Assembly: GCF_030232585.1 (NCBI RefSeq)
Contig: NZ_JASPJX010000010.1
Location: forward strand, 46,913 to 110,912
DNA length: 64,000 bases
From: Corynebacterium sp. MSK008
Lineage (GTDB): Bacteria; Actinomycetota; Actinomycetes; Mycobacteriales; Mycobacteriaceae
Direction: 5' to 3'
Numbering within the stretch: position 1 is the stretch's first letter; each line of letters begins with the position of its first letter. Of the stretch, positions 18,043 to 27,293 are shown piece after piece. Under the pieces are notes generated by a model. That model was not told the DNA's origin and made no database searches. It was given only the letters and a program-made list of their open reading frames with translations. A program made the position numbers and the translations under genes.

Positions 18043-19220
18043 TGCGCGAGATCGAAATCACCCGCGGCGGGTTCACCGTCTTCGTCCGCGTGCTGGGCGA
18101 CCCCCAGTCCCCGGCGCTGTTGTACCTGCAGGGCGGGCCCGGCTTTCCGGCACCGCGTCAGCGCTTCGAGTGGGTCAGTCACGCGCTTGAACGCGGCTAC
18201 CAGGTGGTGCTGCTGGACCAGCGCGGCACCGGCCGGTCCACCCGTATCGACGCCGCTACACCTTCGCTTATCGACGCTAAAGTGCTCACGCAACTGCGCG
18301 CCGACGAGATCGTCGCCGACGCCGAAGCGCTGCGGGAAGAGATGGGCCTGAAACAGTGGGACGTGCTGGGCCAGTCCTTCGGCGGGTTCTGCCTCATGCA
18401 CTACCTGGCCGCGCACCCGGAGGGTGTGGGTAGGGCGTTGTTTACCGGAGGTGTGCCGTCGGTAAGCAAGGGCGCAGACGAGGTGTACCGCGCGACCTTT
18501 ACGAAGCTGAAGCACCGCCACCTGCAGTTCAACGAGCAATACCCGGCCGCCGAGCGGATGGTGCGCGAGGTGTGCCGCCACCTCGAGGCGCAAGAGGAGC
18601 TGCTGCCGACAGGAGAGCGGCTGAGTGCACGCCGGCTGCGCACCGTAGGCATTGAGCTGGGGCGCGAGGGCGGCTTCGAGTCGCTGGCGCGGCTGTTTGA
18701 GGCGCCGTTTCACCCAAACGGGCGGCTGCGCACCGATTTTCTGGCGGAGGTGGGCGAGCGCGTCAGCTTTGCCAAAGGCCCGCTGTACGCCGCGGTGCAC
18801 GAAAGCATCTACGGCGGGACGGTGTCGGGTGCGACCAATTGGGCGGCCGAGCGGGTCTCCGCCGAGCTCGAGGGCTTTGCACCCGACGCGCACCCGGACG
18901 ATGAGGAGTTCTACCTCACCGGCGAGCACATCTTCCCGTTCCAATTCGACGAAGACCCGGCGCTGCGCCCGTTCACACAGGTCGCCCACGAGCTCGCGGA
19001 AAAGGACGACTGGTCCAACCTGTACGCGGGATTGGGCAGCGGCTACGACGCGTACGCGGCGGTGTACACCGACGACATCTTCGTCCCGCGCGAGCTGTCG
19101 CTTCAGACCGCCTCAGCGATCGGGGCGCAGGTGTTTGCAACGGACCAGTTCCAGCACGACGGGCTGCGCCGCCACGGCGAGGCGGTGCTGGGCCGCCTTT
19201 TGGACATGGCGGGGGTCTAG
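18042..19220 (+). CDS. Alpha/beta hydrolase, proline iminopeptidase-like (copy 2)
   Basis: Second S33-family hydrolase, 392 aa: LQGGPGFPAPR oxyanion loop, LLDQRGTGRST, nucleophile elbow GQSFGGF (Ser about residue 110), acidic DDIFVPREL and terminal FQHDGLRRHG with the likely catalytic His. Overlaps copy 1 by one base, so translation is probably coupled. It holds two GCNTATCGACG-type sites only 24 bp apart (18242 variant and 18266). Its stop abuts the stop of the convergent BCCT carrier with no spacer. Tandem retention of two enzymes suggests distinct peptide substrates. Confidence 0.85.
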   Translation: MREIEITRGGFTVFVRVLGDPQSPALLYLQGGPGFPAPRQRFEWVSHALERGYQVVLLDQRGTGRSTRIDAATPSLIDAKVLTQLRADEIVADAEALREEMGLKQWDVLGQSFGGFCLMHYLAAHPEGVGRALFTGGVPSVSKGADEVYRATFTKLKHRHLQFNEQYPAAERMVREVCRHLEAQEELLPTGERLSARRLRTVGIELGREGGFESLARLFEAPFHPNGRLRTDFLAEVGERVSFAKGPLYAAVHESIYGGTVSGATNWAAERVSAELEGFAPDAHPDDEEFYLTGEHIFPFQFDEDPALRPFTQVAHELAEKDDWSNLYAGLGSGYDAYAAVYTDDIFVPRELSLQTASAIGAQVFATDQFQHDGLRRHGEAVLGRLLDMAGV

Positions 19221-21101
19221 TTAGCGGTCGTCCTCAGTGGCGTAGCCGTCGGACCACTCGCCCGTTTCGTAGTCGTAGCCCACGGGCGCACCCTGCTCGT
19301 CGGTGCGGCGGTACCAGTCGGTGTACTCGTCGGACGTGGAGTCGAACTCGGCGCCGGCGCCCTTGCCCTCGGCGGAGGCTCCAACAGTGATCTCGAAGTC
19401 GTCGCCGTACTCCTCGATGCCGCGCATGACCGCGGACTTCACGGCGTTCCTGGCGTAGGACGTGCGGATGGCCATCGGGTCCGTGGACAGGTCTTTGATA
19501 AACGAGTACATCAAAAGCAGGATCACCACGGAAAACGGCATCGCGGCCACAATGGTCAGCGATTGCAGCCCGGACAGTGCGTCTTCGCCGCCGGTGAGCA
19601 GCATGACCACGGCGATGCCCATCATGGCCAAGCCCCAGAACACCGCCACGAGCTTGTTGGGCGCGGGGTCGCCTTTGGAGGACATGGAGCCCATGATCAC
19701 GGATGCGGAGTCGGCTGAGGTGATGAAGAACACCGACAGGATGGCGATGAGGATGTACGGGGTGATATCGGCCAGCGGCATCTCGCCGAACATGTTGAAC
19801 AGCACCTGCTGCGGGGTGGCGCTGCCGTCGAAGCCTTCTCTGCCTTCGCGGGAAAACGTGATCGCGGTGCCGCCGAAGATCGTGAAGGCGCAGATCAGCA
19901 CCGCGGTGGGGACGAGGGTGGTCACCACAGCGAACTGCCGCAGCGTGCGGCCGCGGGAGATGCGCGCGATGAACATGCCCACGAACGGCGCCCAGGCGAT
20001 CCACCACGCCCAGTAAAAGGCCGTCCAGACCGACTGGAACTCGAGGGTCTCCTCGCCCCAGGACAGCGAGCGCGACGCCATGTCGAAGAAGCGGTCGGCG
20101 TAGGTGAGCGTCCCGGACGGCAGCAGGTTGATAAGGAACAGCGTCGGCCCGGTGACGAAGATGAACAGGATCGCCAGGGATGTCAGCGAGATGTTGATGT
20201 TGGACAGGATGCGGATGCCTTTGCCCACGCCGGAGACGGCGGAGATGACAAAGCCTGCGGTGAGCACGCCCATCACGGTCAGCAACACGCCCATCGGCGC
20301 CGCCTCGCCGCTGCGCATGATGGCGATGCCGTCGCCGATTTGGAGGGTGGAGATACCCAGGGTGGCGGCGGTGCCGAACAGGGTGGCAACGATTGCGAGG
20401 ATGTCGATGACTTTGCCGAACGGGCCGGAGCGCTTGAACACCGGCGTGAACAGCGACGACATGAGGGTGGGGCGGCCGCGCCGGTAGCAGGAGTACGCCA
20501 TGGCGCCACCGACGAGGGCGTAGAGCGCCCACGGGGAGATCCCCCAGTGGAAGTTGGCTTGGGCGATCGCTTGGTGCAGCGCTTCCTCGGTGCCGCCTTC
20601 GACTGTCAGCGGCGGCGGGTCGAGGTACATGGTCAGTGGCTCGGAGGGGCCGAAGAAAAAGATTCCCACGCCGATGCCGGCGGCGAACATCATGGCCACC
20701 CACGAGAAGAAAGAGTATTCGGGTTCTTCGTCGTCTTTGCCCAATTTGATGTTGCCGAAGCGGGAGAACGCCAGCACAGCCATGATGACAACGCACGCGA
20801 CGAGGACGATGTTGAACAGCCAGCCGAAGTTGCGAAGCCCCCAGGAAAGCGCGTCGGAGGAGACGGCGGCGACTTGGTCGGGGGCCGTCACACCCCAGGC
20901 AACGAACGCCACGATCGCTGCGGCGGTGACGCCGAAGACGGCCTTGTCTACTCCGAAGCTGTGGCGCGATTCTTCGACGCTGATGCCGGGCACGAGTCCG
21001 GGGTGCATGTTGTCCGGGTAGAGGCCGGAGGCGCGTTGCACACGCATGGGGAGCCTTGAGCTTGTCGACGACCTCCGGTCGCCACTTGTTCCGGGGATCA
21101 T
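19221..21101 (-). CDS. BCCT family transporter (betaine/carnitine/choline type)
   Basis: Secondary transporter for quaternary-ammonium or related osmolytes, 626 aa with about twelve helices plus N- and C-terminal cytosolic tails. BCCT hallmarks: MMFAAGIGVGIFFFGPSEP in the glycine-rich helix, the tryptophan-rich FYWAWWIAWAPFVGMFIARISRGRT, and ITSADSASVIMG. In BetP the glycine helix reads GMGIG with Met contributing to a sodium site; here it is GIGVG, so ion coupling may differ. The C-terminal 75 residues are acidic and could be an osmosensing or regulatory tail. ATG 21101 has TTGGAG 8 nt upstream. It lies 25 bp after ribokinase in the same direction. Confidence 0.92.
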   Translation of the reverse strand: MIPGTSGDRRSSTSSRLPMRVQRASGLYPDNMHPGLVPGISVEESRHSFGVDKAVFGVTAAAIVAFVAWGVTAPDQVAAVSSDALSWGLRNFGWLFNIVLVACVVIMAVLAFSRFGNIKLGKDDEEPEYSFFSWVAMMFAAGIGVGIFFFGPSEPLTMYLDPPPLTVEGGTEEALHQAIAQANFHWGISPWALYALVGGAMAYSCYRRGRPTLMSSLFTPVFKRSGPFGKVIDILAIVATLFGTAATLGISTLQIGDGIAIMRSGEAAPMGVLLTVMGVLTAGFVISAVSGVGKGIRILSNINISLTSLAILFIFVTGPTLFLINLLPSGTLTYADRFFDMASRSLSWGEETLEFQSVWTAFYWAWWIAWAPFVGMFIARISRGRTLRQFAVVTTLVPTAVLICAFTIFGGTAITFSREGREGFDGSATPQQVLFNMFGEMPLADITPYILIAILSVFFITSADSASVIMGSMSSKGDPAPNKLVAVFWGLAMMGIAVVMLLTGGEDALSGLQSLTIVAAMPFSVVILLLMYSFIKDLSTDPMAIRTSYARNAVKSAVMRGIEEYGDDFEITVGASAEGKGAGAEFDSTSDEYTDWYRRTDEQGAPVGYDYETGEWSDGYATEDDR

Positions 21102-21126
21102 CTGCAAATCTCCAATGATCTAGGGG

Positions 21127-22023
21127 TTAAAATTCTGGCAGTTCGTCGCCCACGGACGGGTAGGACGGCTGCGCGCCGGGCCGGGTGACCGAGAACGCGC
21201 CGACGCGGCAAGCGAACGCCGCGGCCTCGACCATGCTGTCGCCGTCGAGGATGCGGTGGCAGAACGCGCCCGCGAACGAGTCGCCGGCGCCGACGGTGTC
21301 CACCGCCTCCACCTTGGGCGAGTCGATGTGGGTGAGCTCTCCTGCGGTGGCCACGAGCGCGCCCGCGGAGCCGAGTGTGAGCACCACGGAGGCGAACCCG
21401 GCGTCGAGCAGGCGGCGGGCGAGCTCCTCCGGGGTGCCTGCGCCGTCGAGTCCGAGCTGCTGAAGGATCAGGCCGGCTTCGTGCTCGTTGGCCATGAGCG
21501 GATCGGCGGCAAGCAGCGCCTTACGCGGCACGTCGACGACGGGGGCGAGGTTGACCACCACGCGCCCGCGCGCCAGCTCCACGGCGCGGGCGAACCCGTC
21601 GGCGGGGATCTCGCCCTGCAGCAGCACCAGCTCGGCGCTCTCCACGGCCTCCGCGTGCTTGTCCACGAACTCCGAGCCCACCAGCGCATTCGCCCCCGGC
21701 ACCACCAGCACGGTGTTCTCGCCGTTGGCGGCGACGGTGATCACGGCCAGGCCGGTGACCTCTTCGACCTCTTCGACGTGGCGCATGTCCACCCCGGCCT
21801 CCCGCAGGATCGCGGTGGCGGGGGCCGCGTTGGCGTCGGTGCCGGTCGCTCCAACGAGCACAACCGGCGTGCCCAGCTTCGCCGCGGCGACGGCCTGGTT
21901 CGCGCCCTTACCGCCTGCGGTGATCCCGCCGCCGGAGCCCAGGAGGGTCTCGCCCGGGGTGGGGTGGCGCTCCACGTTAACGGTCAGGTCGGCGTTGATG
22001 GATCCGACGACGCACATACTCAT
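21127..22023 (-). CDS. rbsK: Ribokinase (PfkB family carbohydrate kinase)
   Basis: ATP-dependent 5-phosphorylation of ribose or a similar sugar. About 298 aa: N-terminal CVVGSINADLTVNVERHPTPGETLLG, the Gly-rich GGITAGGKGANQAVAAAKLG, and the PfkB signature DTVGAGDSFAGAF with catalytic Asp (about residue 249). ATG 22023 starts 10 bp after the ABC ATPase stop; a TTG at 22032 is the alternative. Neighbours are a peptide-type ABC importer and a GntR regulator rather than an Rbs-type ABC, so the physiological sugar may come from a nucleoside, glycoside or glycopeptide; that is inference. Confidence 0.9.
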   Translation of the reverse strand: MSMCVVGSINADLTVNVERHPTPGETLLGSGGGITAGGKGANQAVAAAKLGTPVVLVGATGTDANAAPATAILREAGVDMRHVEEVEEVTGLAVITVAANGENTVLVVPGANALVGSEFVDKHAEAVESAELVLLQGEIPADGFARAVELARGRVVVNLAPVVDVPRKALLAADPLMANEHEAGLILQQLGLDGAGTPEELARRLLDAGFASVVLTLGSAGALVATAGELTHIDSPKVEAVDTVGAGDSFAGAFCHRILDGDSMVEAAAFACRVGAFSVTRPGAQPSYPSVGDELPEF

Positions 22024-22033
22024 GGGCGCCAAC

Positions 22034-23365
22034 TTACAGCACAGCGCCCAGCAACTCGCGCGTGTACGGGTGCTCAGGCGCCGCCCAGATCTTTTCTGTC
22101 GCGCCGTGCTCCACGATGCGCCCGTGCCGCATCACCGCCACGGTTGGGCACAGCTCGCGGGCGACCTTCAGGTCGTGGGTGACAAAGATGAGCGTGTGCA
22201 TGCCGACGGTATCGCGCAGCAGGTCCAGCACCTGGTCTTGGATGGTGGCGTCGAGGGCGGAGACGGGTTCGTCGGCAAGCAAAATGCTCGGGCGCGGGGC
22301 GGCGGCGCGCGCGATGGAGATGCGCTGGCGCTGCCCGCCAGAAAACTGCCTAGGTGTGCGGTCGCCGGTGCCCTCGAGCCCCACGCGCGCGAGCACTTCG
22401 TCGGCGCGGGCGGCATCGACGCCTGCCTCGCGTATCGACGCCCTGACGGTCATCCGCGGATCCAGCGACGAGTACGGGTCCTGGAAAACCATCTGCACAT
22501 CGCCCGCCACGCGCACGGTGCCGGCGGTCGGTTCGCGCAGGCCAGCGATGAGGTGCAAAAGCGACGTCTTGCCGGAGCCGGACCCGCCGACGATGGCGAG
22601 GCGCTCGCCGGCGCGCACGGTGAGGGTGACGTCGTCGACGGCCAGGGTCTGCCCGCGCTGCAGCGAGACCCCGTCGAGTGTGACCACCGGATCACCGAGC
22701 ACGGTGGGCTCGGCGGGCGGGCCGGGCACCGCCGCTGCGGCGAGGGCCTTGGCGTAGTCCGAGTCCGGCGCCATCATGCGCCCGCCCTTGAACACGAGTA
22801 CCCGGTCGGTCATGCGGCGCACCACCGCGAGGTCGTGGGAGATGAACAACAGCGCCATGCCGCGCTCGCGCACGAGGCGGTCGAGCAGCGTCAGGATCTC
22901 CGCCTGCACGATGGCGTCTAAGGCGGTGGTGGGCTCGTCGCAAATCAGCACGTCCGGGTTGTTGCTCAGCGCCAAAGCGATGAGCACGCGCTGGCGCTGC
23001 CCGCCGGACAGCTCGTGTGGGTAGGCGCCGGGGCGGTCCACGCCCACCTCGCGCAACAGTTCGCGCGAGCAGAGTTTGCCGATCTTTTTCAGCGGGTCCA
23101 GCGCCGTCATCGGCTCCTGGAACACCATCGCGACTTTCCTGCCGCGCACGCGCCGGCGCACGCGGTCCGCGGTGCCCACCATCTCGGTGCCGTCGACAGT
23201 GACGGAGCCCTCTGCCGGCAGGTCGCTTAGCCCCATGATGGACAGTGCGGTGACGGACTTGCCGGAGCCGGACTCGCCGATGATGCCCACGCGCTCGCCG
23301 GGTGCGACGGAAAAGGTGATGTCGTCGAGGATGCCGGGGATGGAAAGGTGGTTAACGTCGATCAT
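22034..23365 (-). CDS. Dual-ATPase subunit of a Dpp/Opp-type ABC importer
   Basis: 443 aa with two complete ATP-binding cassettes in one chain (DppD-DppF-like fusion). Cassette 1: Walker A GESGSGKS, signature LSGGQRQR, Walker B LICDEPTTALD. Cassette 2 (from about residue 225): GGSGSGKTS, FSGGQRQRIS, LLADEPVSALD. Each half is shorter than a free Dpp ATPase because the C-terminal oligopeptide extension with its Cys cluster is missing. Start overlaps the end of the permease gene by 14 bp. Energises the permeases encoded upstream; the single fused ATPase saves one gene. Confidence 0.93.
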   Translation of the reverse strand: MIDVNHLSIPGILDDITFSVAPGERVGIIGESGSGKSVTALSIMGLSDLPAEGSVTVDGTEMVGTADRVRRRVRGRKVAMVFQEPMTALDPLKKIGKLCSRELLREVGVDRPGAYPHELSGGQRQRVLIALALSNNPDVLICDEPTTALDAIVQAEILTLLDRLVRERGMALLFISHDLAVVRRMTDRVLVFKGGRMMAPDSDYAKALAAAAVPGPPAEPTVLGDPVVTLDGVSLQRGQTLAVDDVTLTVRAGERLAIVGGSGSGKTSLLHLIAGLREPTAGTVRVAGDVQMVFQDPYSSLDPRMTVRASIREAGVDAARADEVLARVGLEGTGDRTPRQFSGGQRQRISIARAAAPRPSILLADEPVSALDATIQDQVLDLLRDTVGMHTLIFVTHDLKVARELCPTVAVMRHGRIVEHGATEKIWAAPEHPYTRELLGAVL

Positions 23366-24131
23366 CAGCGTGCCCCAGAAGGTTAAAGCCCAGCACGGTC
23401 AAAGCGATTGCGGCGCCGGGCCACAGCGCCAGGTGCGGGGAGGTGGCCAGATACGGCTGGGAGGCTTGCAGCATGCGCCCCCAGGAGGCGTAGGGCGCCG
23501 GCGCGCCGAGCCCCAGAAACGACAGTCCCGCCTCCGCCAAGATGGCCAGAGCGACCGCGACGGAGACCTGGGTGAGCACGAGCGGCCAGATGTTCGGTAG
23601 CACGTGCCGCCACGCGATCGCAGGGCCGGAAACCTTGGCGATGCGCGCCGCCAGGATGTAGTCGTGCTGCATCACCTGCATGGTGCCTGCGCGCGCCACG
23701 CGCACGAAGGCGGGGATGCCGGCGATGCCGATGGCCAGCACCACAATCCAGATGGAGGCACCGAACACGGCGGTGAACACGATGGCCAAAAGCAGCGCGG
23801 GGAAGGCGAGCAGGAGGTCGACGCCGGCCATGACAAACCGTGACGCGCCGCGCCGCATGCCGGCCCAGATTCCCAGCGGCACGCCGACAAGCCCGGACAG
23901 TCCGACGGCGCCCACGGCCACGGTCAGCGTCAGCCGCGCGCCGTCCATCACGCGCGAGCAGATGTCGCGGCCGAACTGGTCGGTGCCCATCCAGTGCGCT
24001 GGGGACGATCCCTGCAGCCGGGCAGCAACGTTGGTCTGCAGCGGGTCGTAGGGCGTCCACGCAAGCGACAGCAGCGCCGCGACGGCCACAAGCGCGACGA
24101 TCGCCGCGCCAACTTTGCGCTGCCAGCTCAT
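23352..24131 (-). CDS. ABC importer permease, DppC/OppC type
   Basis: Inner-membrane permease of 259 aa with about six helices. The EAA loop contacting the ATPase reads QHDYILAARIAKVSGPAIAWRHVLPN. N terminus (VGAAIVALVAVAALLSLAWTPYDP) and the GTDQFGRDICSRVMDGAR segment are typical of DppC-like subunits. Its stop lies inside the ATPase gene start and its ATG overlaps the DppB-like stop (ATGA), so the four ABC genes form one translationally coupled block. Confidence 0.93.
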   Translation of the reverse strand: MSWQRKVGAAIVALVAVAALLSLAWTPYDPLQTNVAARLQGSSPAHWMGTDQFGRDICSRVMDGARLTLTVAVGAVGLSGLVGVPLGIWAGMRRGASRFVMAGVDLLLAFPALLLAIVFTAVFGASIWIVVLAIGIAGIPAFVRVARAGTMQVMQHDYILAARIAKVSGPAIAWRHVLPNIWPLVLTQVSVAVALAILAEAGLSFLGLGAPAPYASWGRMLQASQPYLATSPHLALWPGAAIALTVLGFNLLGHADDRR

Positions 24132-25051
24132 GCCTGCCTCCGAATCCGCGGGTCCACCACCGCGTACGTCAGGTCCACGATCAGGTTCACCACCAGGGTG
24201 AACGCCACGATGACCATCATCACCGTTTGCACGGTGGCTAGGTCGCGGTTGCCTACGGCGTCGAGAAGCATGGTGCCCAAACCGGGGATGGTAAACACCC
24301 GCTCGATCACCACAGCGCCCACCACCAGCGACGCCAGCTGCACGCCGACGACCGTGATCACCGGCAGTGCGGCGTTTCGAAGCGCCGAGCTGAAAAGCAC
24401 ATTGCCTATCGACGCACCAAGGGCCCTGCCCGTCCTCACATAATCTTTGCCCATCTCCTCGCGCACCGCGGCGGCGACGTAGCGCGTGAGAATCGAGGCC
24501 TGCACGAGCGCGAGCGAGGCCACCGGCAGCACCGCATGCGCAGGCGTTCCCCAGCCGTTGGCAGGTAGCCAGCCCAGGCGCACCGAAAACAGCGCGACCA
24601 GGGCGATGCCCACCAGAAACGACGGCACGATGATGCCCACCTGCGACAGCGCCCCGACGACCGCGCCGCCGGGTGCGTGGGTGCGCCGCGCCAGGTAGAC
24701 ACCCACCGGCACTGCCACGGCCAGCGAGACCGCCATGGCCGTAAGCGTCAGCGTGAGCGAGACCCCGGCGCGCTCAATCACCGTGTCGGTGATGTCTTTG
24801 CCCGAGGACATGGAGATGCCGAAGTCGCCGGTGAGCAGCCCCGAAACCCAGTCGAAGTACTGCACCGGCAGCGGCTGATCCAGCCCGAGGTGCTCCGACA
24901 GCTCCGCGACGGCCTCCTCGGTGGCCGAGACCCCCAGCGCCACACGCGCCGGGTCGCCGGGCACGGCGCGCAGCAGGGTGAAGATGACCACGCTCGCCGC
25001 CGCGAGCAAAAGCACGAAGCGCAGGATGTGTTTGCCTATTGTGCGGATCAT
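24128..25051 (-). CDS. ABC importer permease, DppB/OppB type
   Basis: 307-aa membrane subunit. Starts MIRTIGKHILRFVLLLAAASVVIF and contains LLRAVPGDPA, the usual DppB opening; EAA loop EEMGKDYVRTGRALGASIGNVLF. ATG 25051 overlaps the binding-protein stop by four bases; upstream in-frame codons run antisense-like through that gene and are discarded. A reverse-sense GCNTATCGACG copy (24404) forces the very rare Ile codon ATA in ALGASIGN. Together with the DppC-like subunit it forms the translocation pore. Confidence 0.93.
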   Translation of the reverse strand: MIRTIGKHILRFVLLLAAASVVIFTLLRAVPGDPARVALGVSATEEAVAELSEHLGLDQPLPVQYFDWVSGLLTGDFGISMSSGKDITDTVIERAGVSLTLTLTAMAVSLAVAVPVGVYLARRTHAPGGAVVGALSQVGIIVPSFLVGIALVALFSVRLGWLPANGWGTPAHAVLPVASLALVQASILTRYVAAAVREEMGKDYVRTGRALGASIGNVLFSSALRNAALPVITVVGVQLASLVVGAVVIERVFTIPGLGTMLLDAVGNRDLATVQTVMMVIVAFTLVVNLIVDLTYAVVDPRIRRQA

Positions 25052-26475
25052 TTCTCCACCTCGTTCAAAGGCAGCGAGTCGGTGACCACGTTCGGGTCCA
25101 GGCCGGAGACACCGGGGGCGTAGAGCACGATGTTCGGGGCGTTGGCCAGGGTCAGGGCGGCGGCGTCGTTCATGATCTGGTCTACCGCGCCGGCCATGTC
25201 GCCGGCGGCGATGCGCTCGCGCACCACCGCGTTGTCGTAGCCCAGGTAGTAGTCCGGGTTGCCAAAGAGCATGGGCACGTCGCGCGGCTCCACGTGGGCT
25301 ACGAGCGAGGCCTGGTAGTCGTGGCCTTTGAGCACCTGGTTCAGCCAGACCGCGGGGAATTCGACGGTTTCGAGGCGCACGCGGAAGCCGACGTCGCGAA
25401 GCTGTGAGTAGATCAGCTCGCTCGCCTCCTGCGCGTAGGGGCGGTTGGGCACGGTGATGGTGATTTCCGGGGTGCGCCCGGCAAGCAGCTCGCGGGCCTT
25501 GTCCGGGTCGAAGGGGTAGAAGTCGCGGCCCGGGTACCAGGGGTCCGTCGGCGGCACGGGCGCGCCGCCGGTGTCTGTGGCCAGGCCGTTGTAGACCACC
25601 TCGTTGACCGCCGCCCGGTCCACCGCGTAGGCCACAGCGCGGCGCACGTCCGGGTCGTCGAAAGGCGCGCGGGTGTTGTTCATGGAAAGCAGCACCTCGC
25701 CGTTGGTGGTGCCCACCTCGACGCGGATGTCCTCCGGCAGGGTGTCGATGAGCTGCGGGGCCTGCATGCCCCACACCACATCCGCGTCGCCCACGCGCAA
25801 GGCGTTGACGGCGGAGACCGGGTCGTCGAAGTAGCGGATCAGACCGTCGCGCGCGACGTCGCCGCCCCAGTAGTCCTCGCGCGCGTCGAACTCGATGGCC
25901 TCGCCCACGTCGAAGCGGGCCACGGTGTACGGCCCAGTGCCCAGGGGAGCAGTTGCAAGCCTATCGACGCCTGCCGGCGTCATCATCGCCCCCGTCAGGG
26001 TGCCCATGGACCACAGCCACGCGTCCTCGGCAGCGGTGCCGCCCTCGACGGTGACGCGCAGCGTGCGCTCGTCCACCACCTCGACGTGCGTGACCGGGTC
26101 CATCTGGGCTTTCAGCCCGTTGGTCCACTCGTTCTGCACGTAGTGGATGGAAAACGCGGCGTCGTCGGCGGTAAACGGTGTGCCGTCGGCAAACGTCACA
26201 CCGTCGCGAAGGTGGAAGGTGAAGGTGCCGCTACCTCGCTCGACGCGCTCGGCGAGGTGGGGCACGGGGGTGCCGGAGGCGTCGATACGCACCAGGGTTT
26301 CGTAGACGTTGCCCATCAACGCCTGGGGCGCGGCCGCGCCGCCGGTGGTGGTGAAGTCCAACCCCGCAGGGGCCGCCGACGCCGCCACCACCACGTTGTC
26401 GCGCGGTGCGGAATCACCGCACGCAGCCAGTGGGAGGGCCAAGGCGGCCGCGGCCGCCAGAGTCCTTGCATGCAT
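25048..26475 (-). CDS. Substrate-binding lipoprotein of the ABC importer (SBP family 5)
   Basis: Extracytoplasmic solute receptor, 475 aa, lipid-anchored: lipobox LPLAAC with Cys19. Family-5 features include VYETLVRIDASGTPVPHLAERVERG near the N terminus, FHLRDGVTFADGTPFTADDAAF and RRAVAYAVDRAAVNEVVYNG. Members bind peptides, nickel, or glycosides; ligand not predictable. ATG 26475 was chosen because the lipoprotein signal starts there. A TAACCT box at 26484-26489, overlapping the GntR stop codon, stands 8 nt upstream, so the transporter might also have a leaderless promoter of its own. Confidence 0.93.
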   Translation of the reverse strand: MHARTLAAAAALALPLAACGDSAPRDNVVVAASAAPAGLDFTTTGGAAAPQALMGNVYETLVRIDASGTPVPHLAERVERGSGTFTFHLRDGVTFADGTPFTADDAAFSIHYVQNEWTNGLKAQMDPVTHVEVVDERTLRVTVEGGTAAEDAWLWSMGTLTGAMMTPAGVDRLATAPLGTGPYTVARFDVGEAIEFDAREDYWGGDVARDGLIRYFDDPVSAVNALRVGDADVVWGMQAPQLIDTLPEDIRVEVGTTNGEVLLSMNNTRAPFDDPDVRRAVAYAVDRAAVNEVVYNGLATDTGGAPVPPTDPWYPGRDFYPFDPDKARELLAGRTPEITITVPNRPYAQEASELIYSQLRDVGFRVRLETVEFPAVWLNQVLKGHDYQASLVAHVEPRDVPMLFGNPDYYLGYDNAVVRERIAAGDMAGAVDQIMNDAAALTLANAPNIVLYAPGVSGLDPNVVTDSLPLNEVEK

Positions 26476-26486
26476 GTGAATTGAGG

Positions 26487-27266
26487 TTAGCGGATCTCGG
26501 ATTCCGCCTGGAACCACAGCGGAGAAGAGTGCCCGCGCACGTTGTTCAGGCCGAAGGAGAGCTTGTCCACCCGGAAGATGTGCTCGGCTACCTCGAGCAC
26601 CTCGCCGTTGTGGGTCAGCGCCTTGATCTTCACGCGCAGCACCGGCGCATTTTCGGCGATGCCGAGCTTGGAGGCGATGTCGGCGTCCGCCTGCTCGATG
26701 GTGAAGGCGCGGGAGATGTTGTTGAAGTCCGCGCCCGCGCGGATGAGCTCGCGGTGGATCGACTGCTCGGAGGTGTCCACCGACTCGATGACCTCTGCCA
26801 GCGACGGCCGAAACGCCATCCGCTCCATCACTACCGGCTCGCCGTCGGCGCTGCGCACGCGGCGGACAACAAAGACCTCGTCGCCCGGGTTGATGCGCAT
26901 GTACTCCGCGAGCTCCTCGCTGGCGGTGTCCATGCCGAACTGCTCCACGTCCTCACTGGGGTCTTTGCCCATGCGGAACATCCAGGAGGTGTTGGACAAA
27001 ATCTCCTCGAACGTCTCGGTGCGCGTATTCGACAGCACCAGCGAGCGGCGGCCGCGGCCGGAGGACAACAACCCCTCGGCGCGCAGGGTGGCCACGGCTT
27101 GGCGCACCGGCCCGCGGGAGGTGTTGAACTGCTCGCACAGCTCCACCTCGCTGGGCAGGGATTCACCGGCAGGAATGTGGCCCGCGAAGATCTCATCGCG
27201 CAGGTAGTCCGCGATCTCTTCATGCTGCTGCGGGCGGCGGAGTGGGCCGGTGGGCAGTTGCGCCAT
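26487..27266 (-). CDS. GntR family regulator with UTRA ligand domain (HutC subfamily)
   Basis: DNA-binding repressor type: winged helix in residues 10-75 (EIADYLRDEIFAGHIPAGESLPSE, RGPVRQAVATLRAEGLLSSG), then a UTRA domain (about 90-255) ending in VLEVAEHIFRVDKLSFGL, which binds a small effector. ATG 27266 is used; GTG 27311 is a longer alternative. A HutC-type palindrome TTGTAGACAA lies at 27284-27293 in the leader, which suggests autoregulation. As the first gene of the importer-ribokinase-BCCT run it probably controls that unit in response to the imported compound. Confidence 0.9.
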   Translation of the reverse strand: MAQLPTGPLRRPQQHEEIADYLRDEIFAGHIPAGESLPSEVELCEQFNTSRGPVRQAVATLRAEGLLSSGRGRRSLVLSNTRTETFEEILSNTSWMFRMGKDPSEDVEQFGMDTASEELAEYMRINPGDEVFVVRRVRSADGEPVVMERMAFRPSLAEVIESVDTSEQSIHRELIRAGADFNNISRAFTIEQADADIASKLGIAENAPVLRVKIKALTHNGEVLEVAEHIFRVDKLSFGLNNVRGHSSPLWFQAESEIR

Positions 27267-27283
27267 GTGCGGGATCACGTCCT

Positions 27284-27293
27284 TTGTAGACAA
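27284..27293. promoter_or_regulatory. Candidate GntR/HutC operator
   Basis: TTGTAGACAA, half-sites TTGT and ACAA, resembles the GT-N-TA-N-AC operators of HutC-type regulators. It sits between a TAGTAT box (minus strand, 27316-27321) and the regulator's ATG. Confidence 0.5.
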
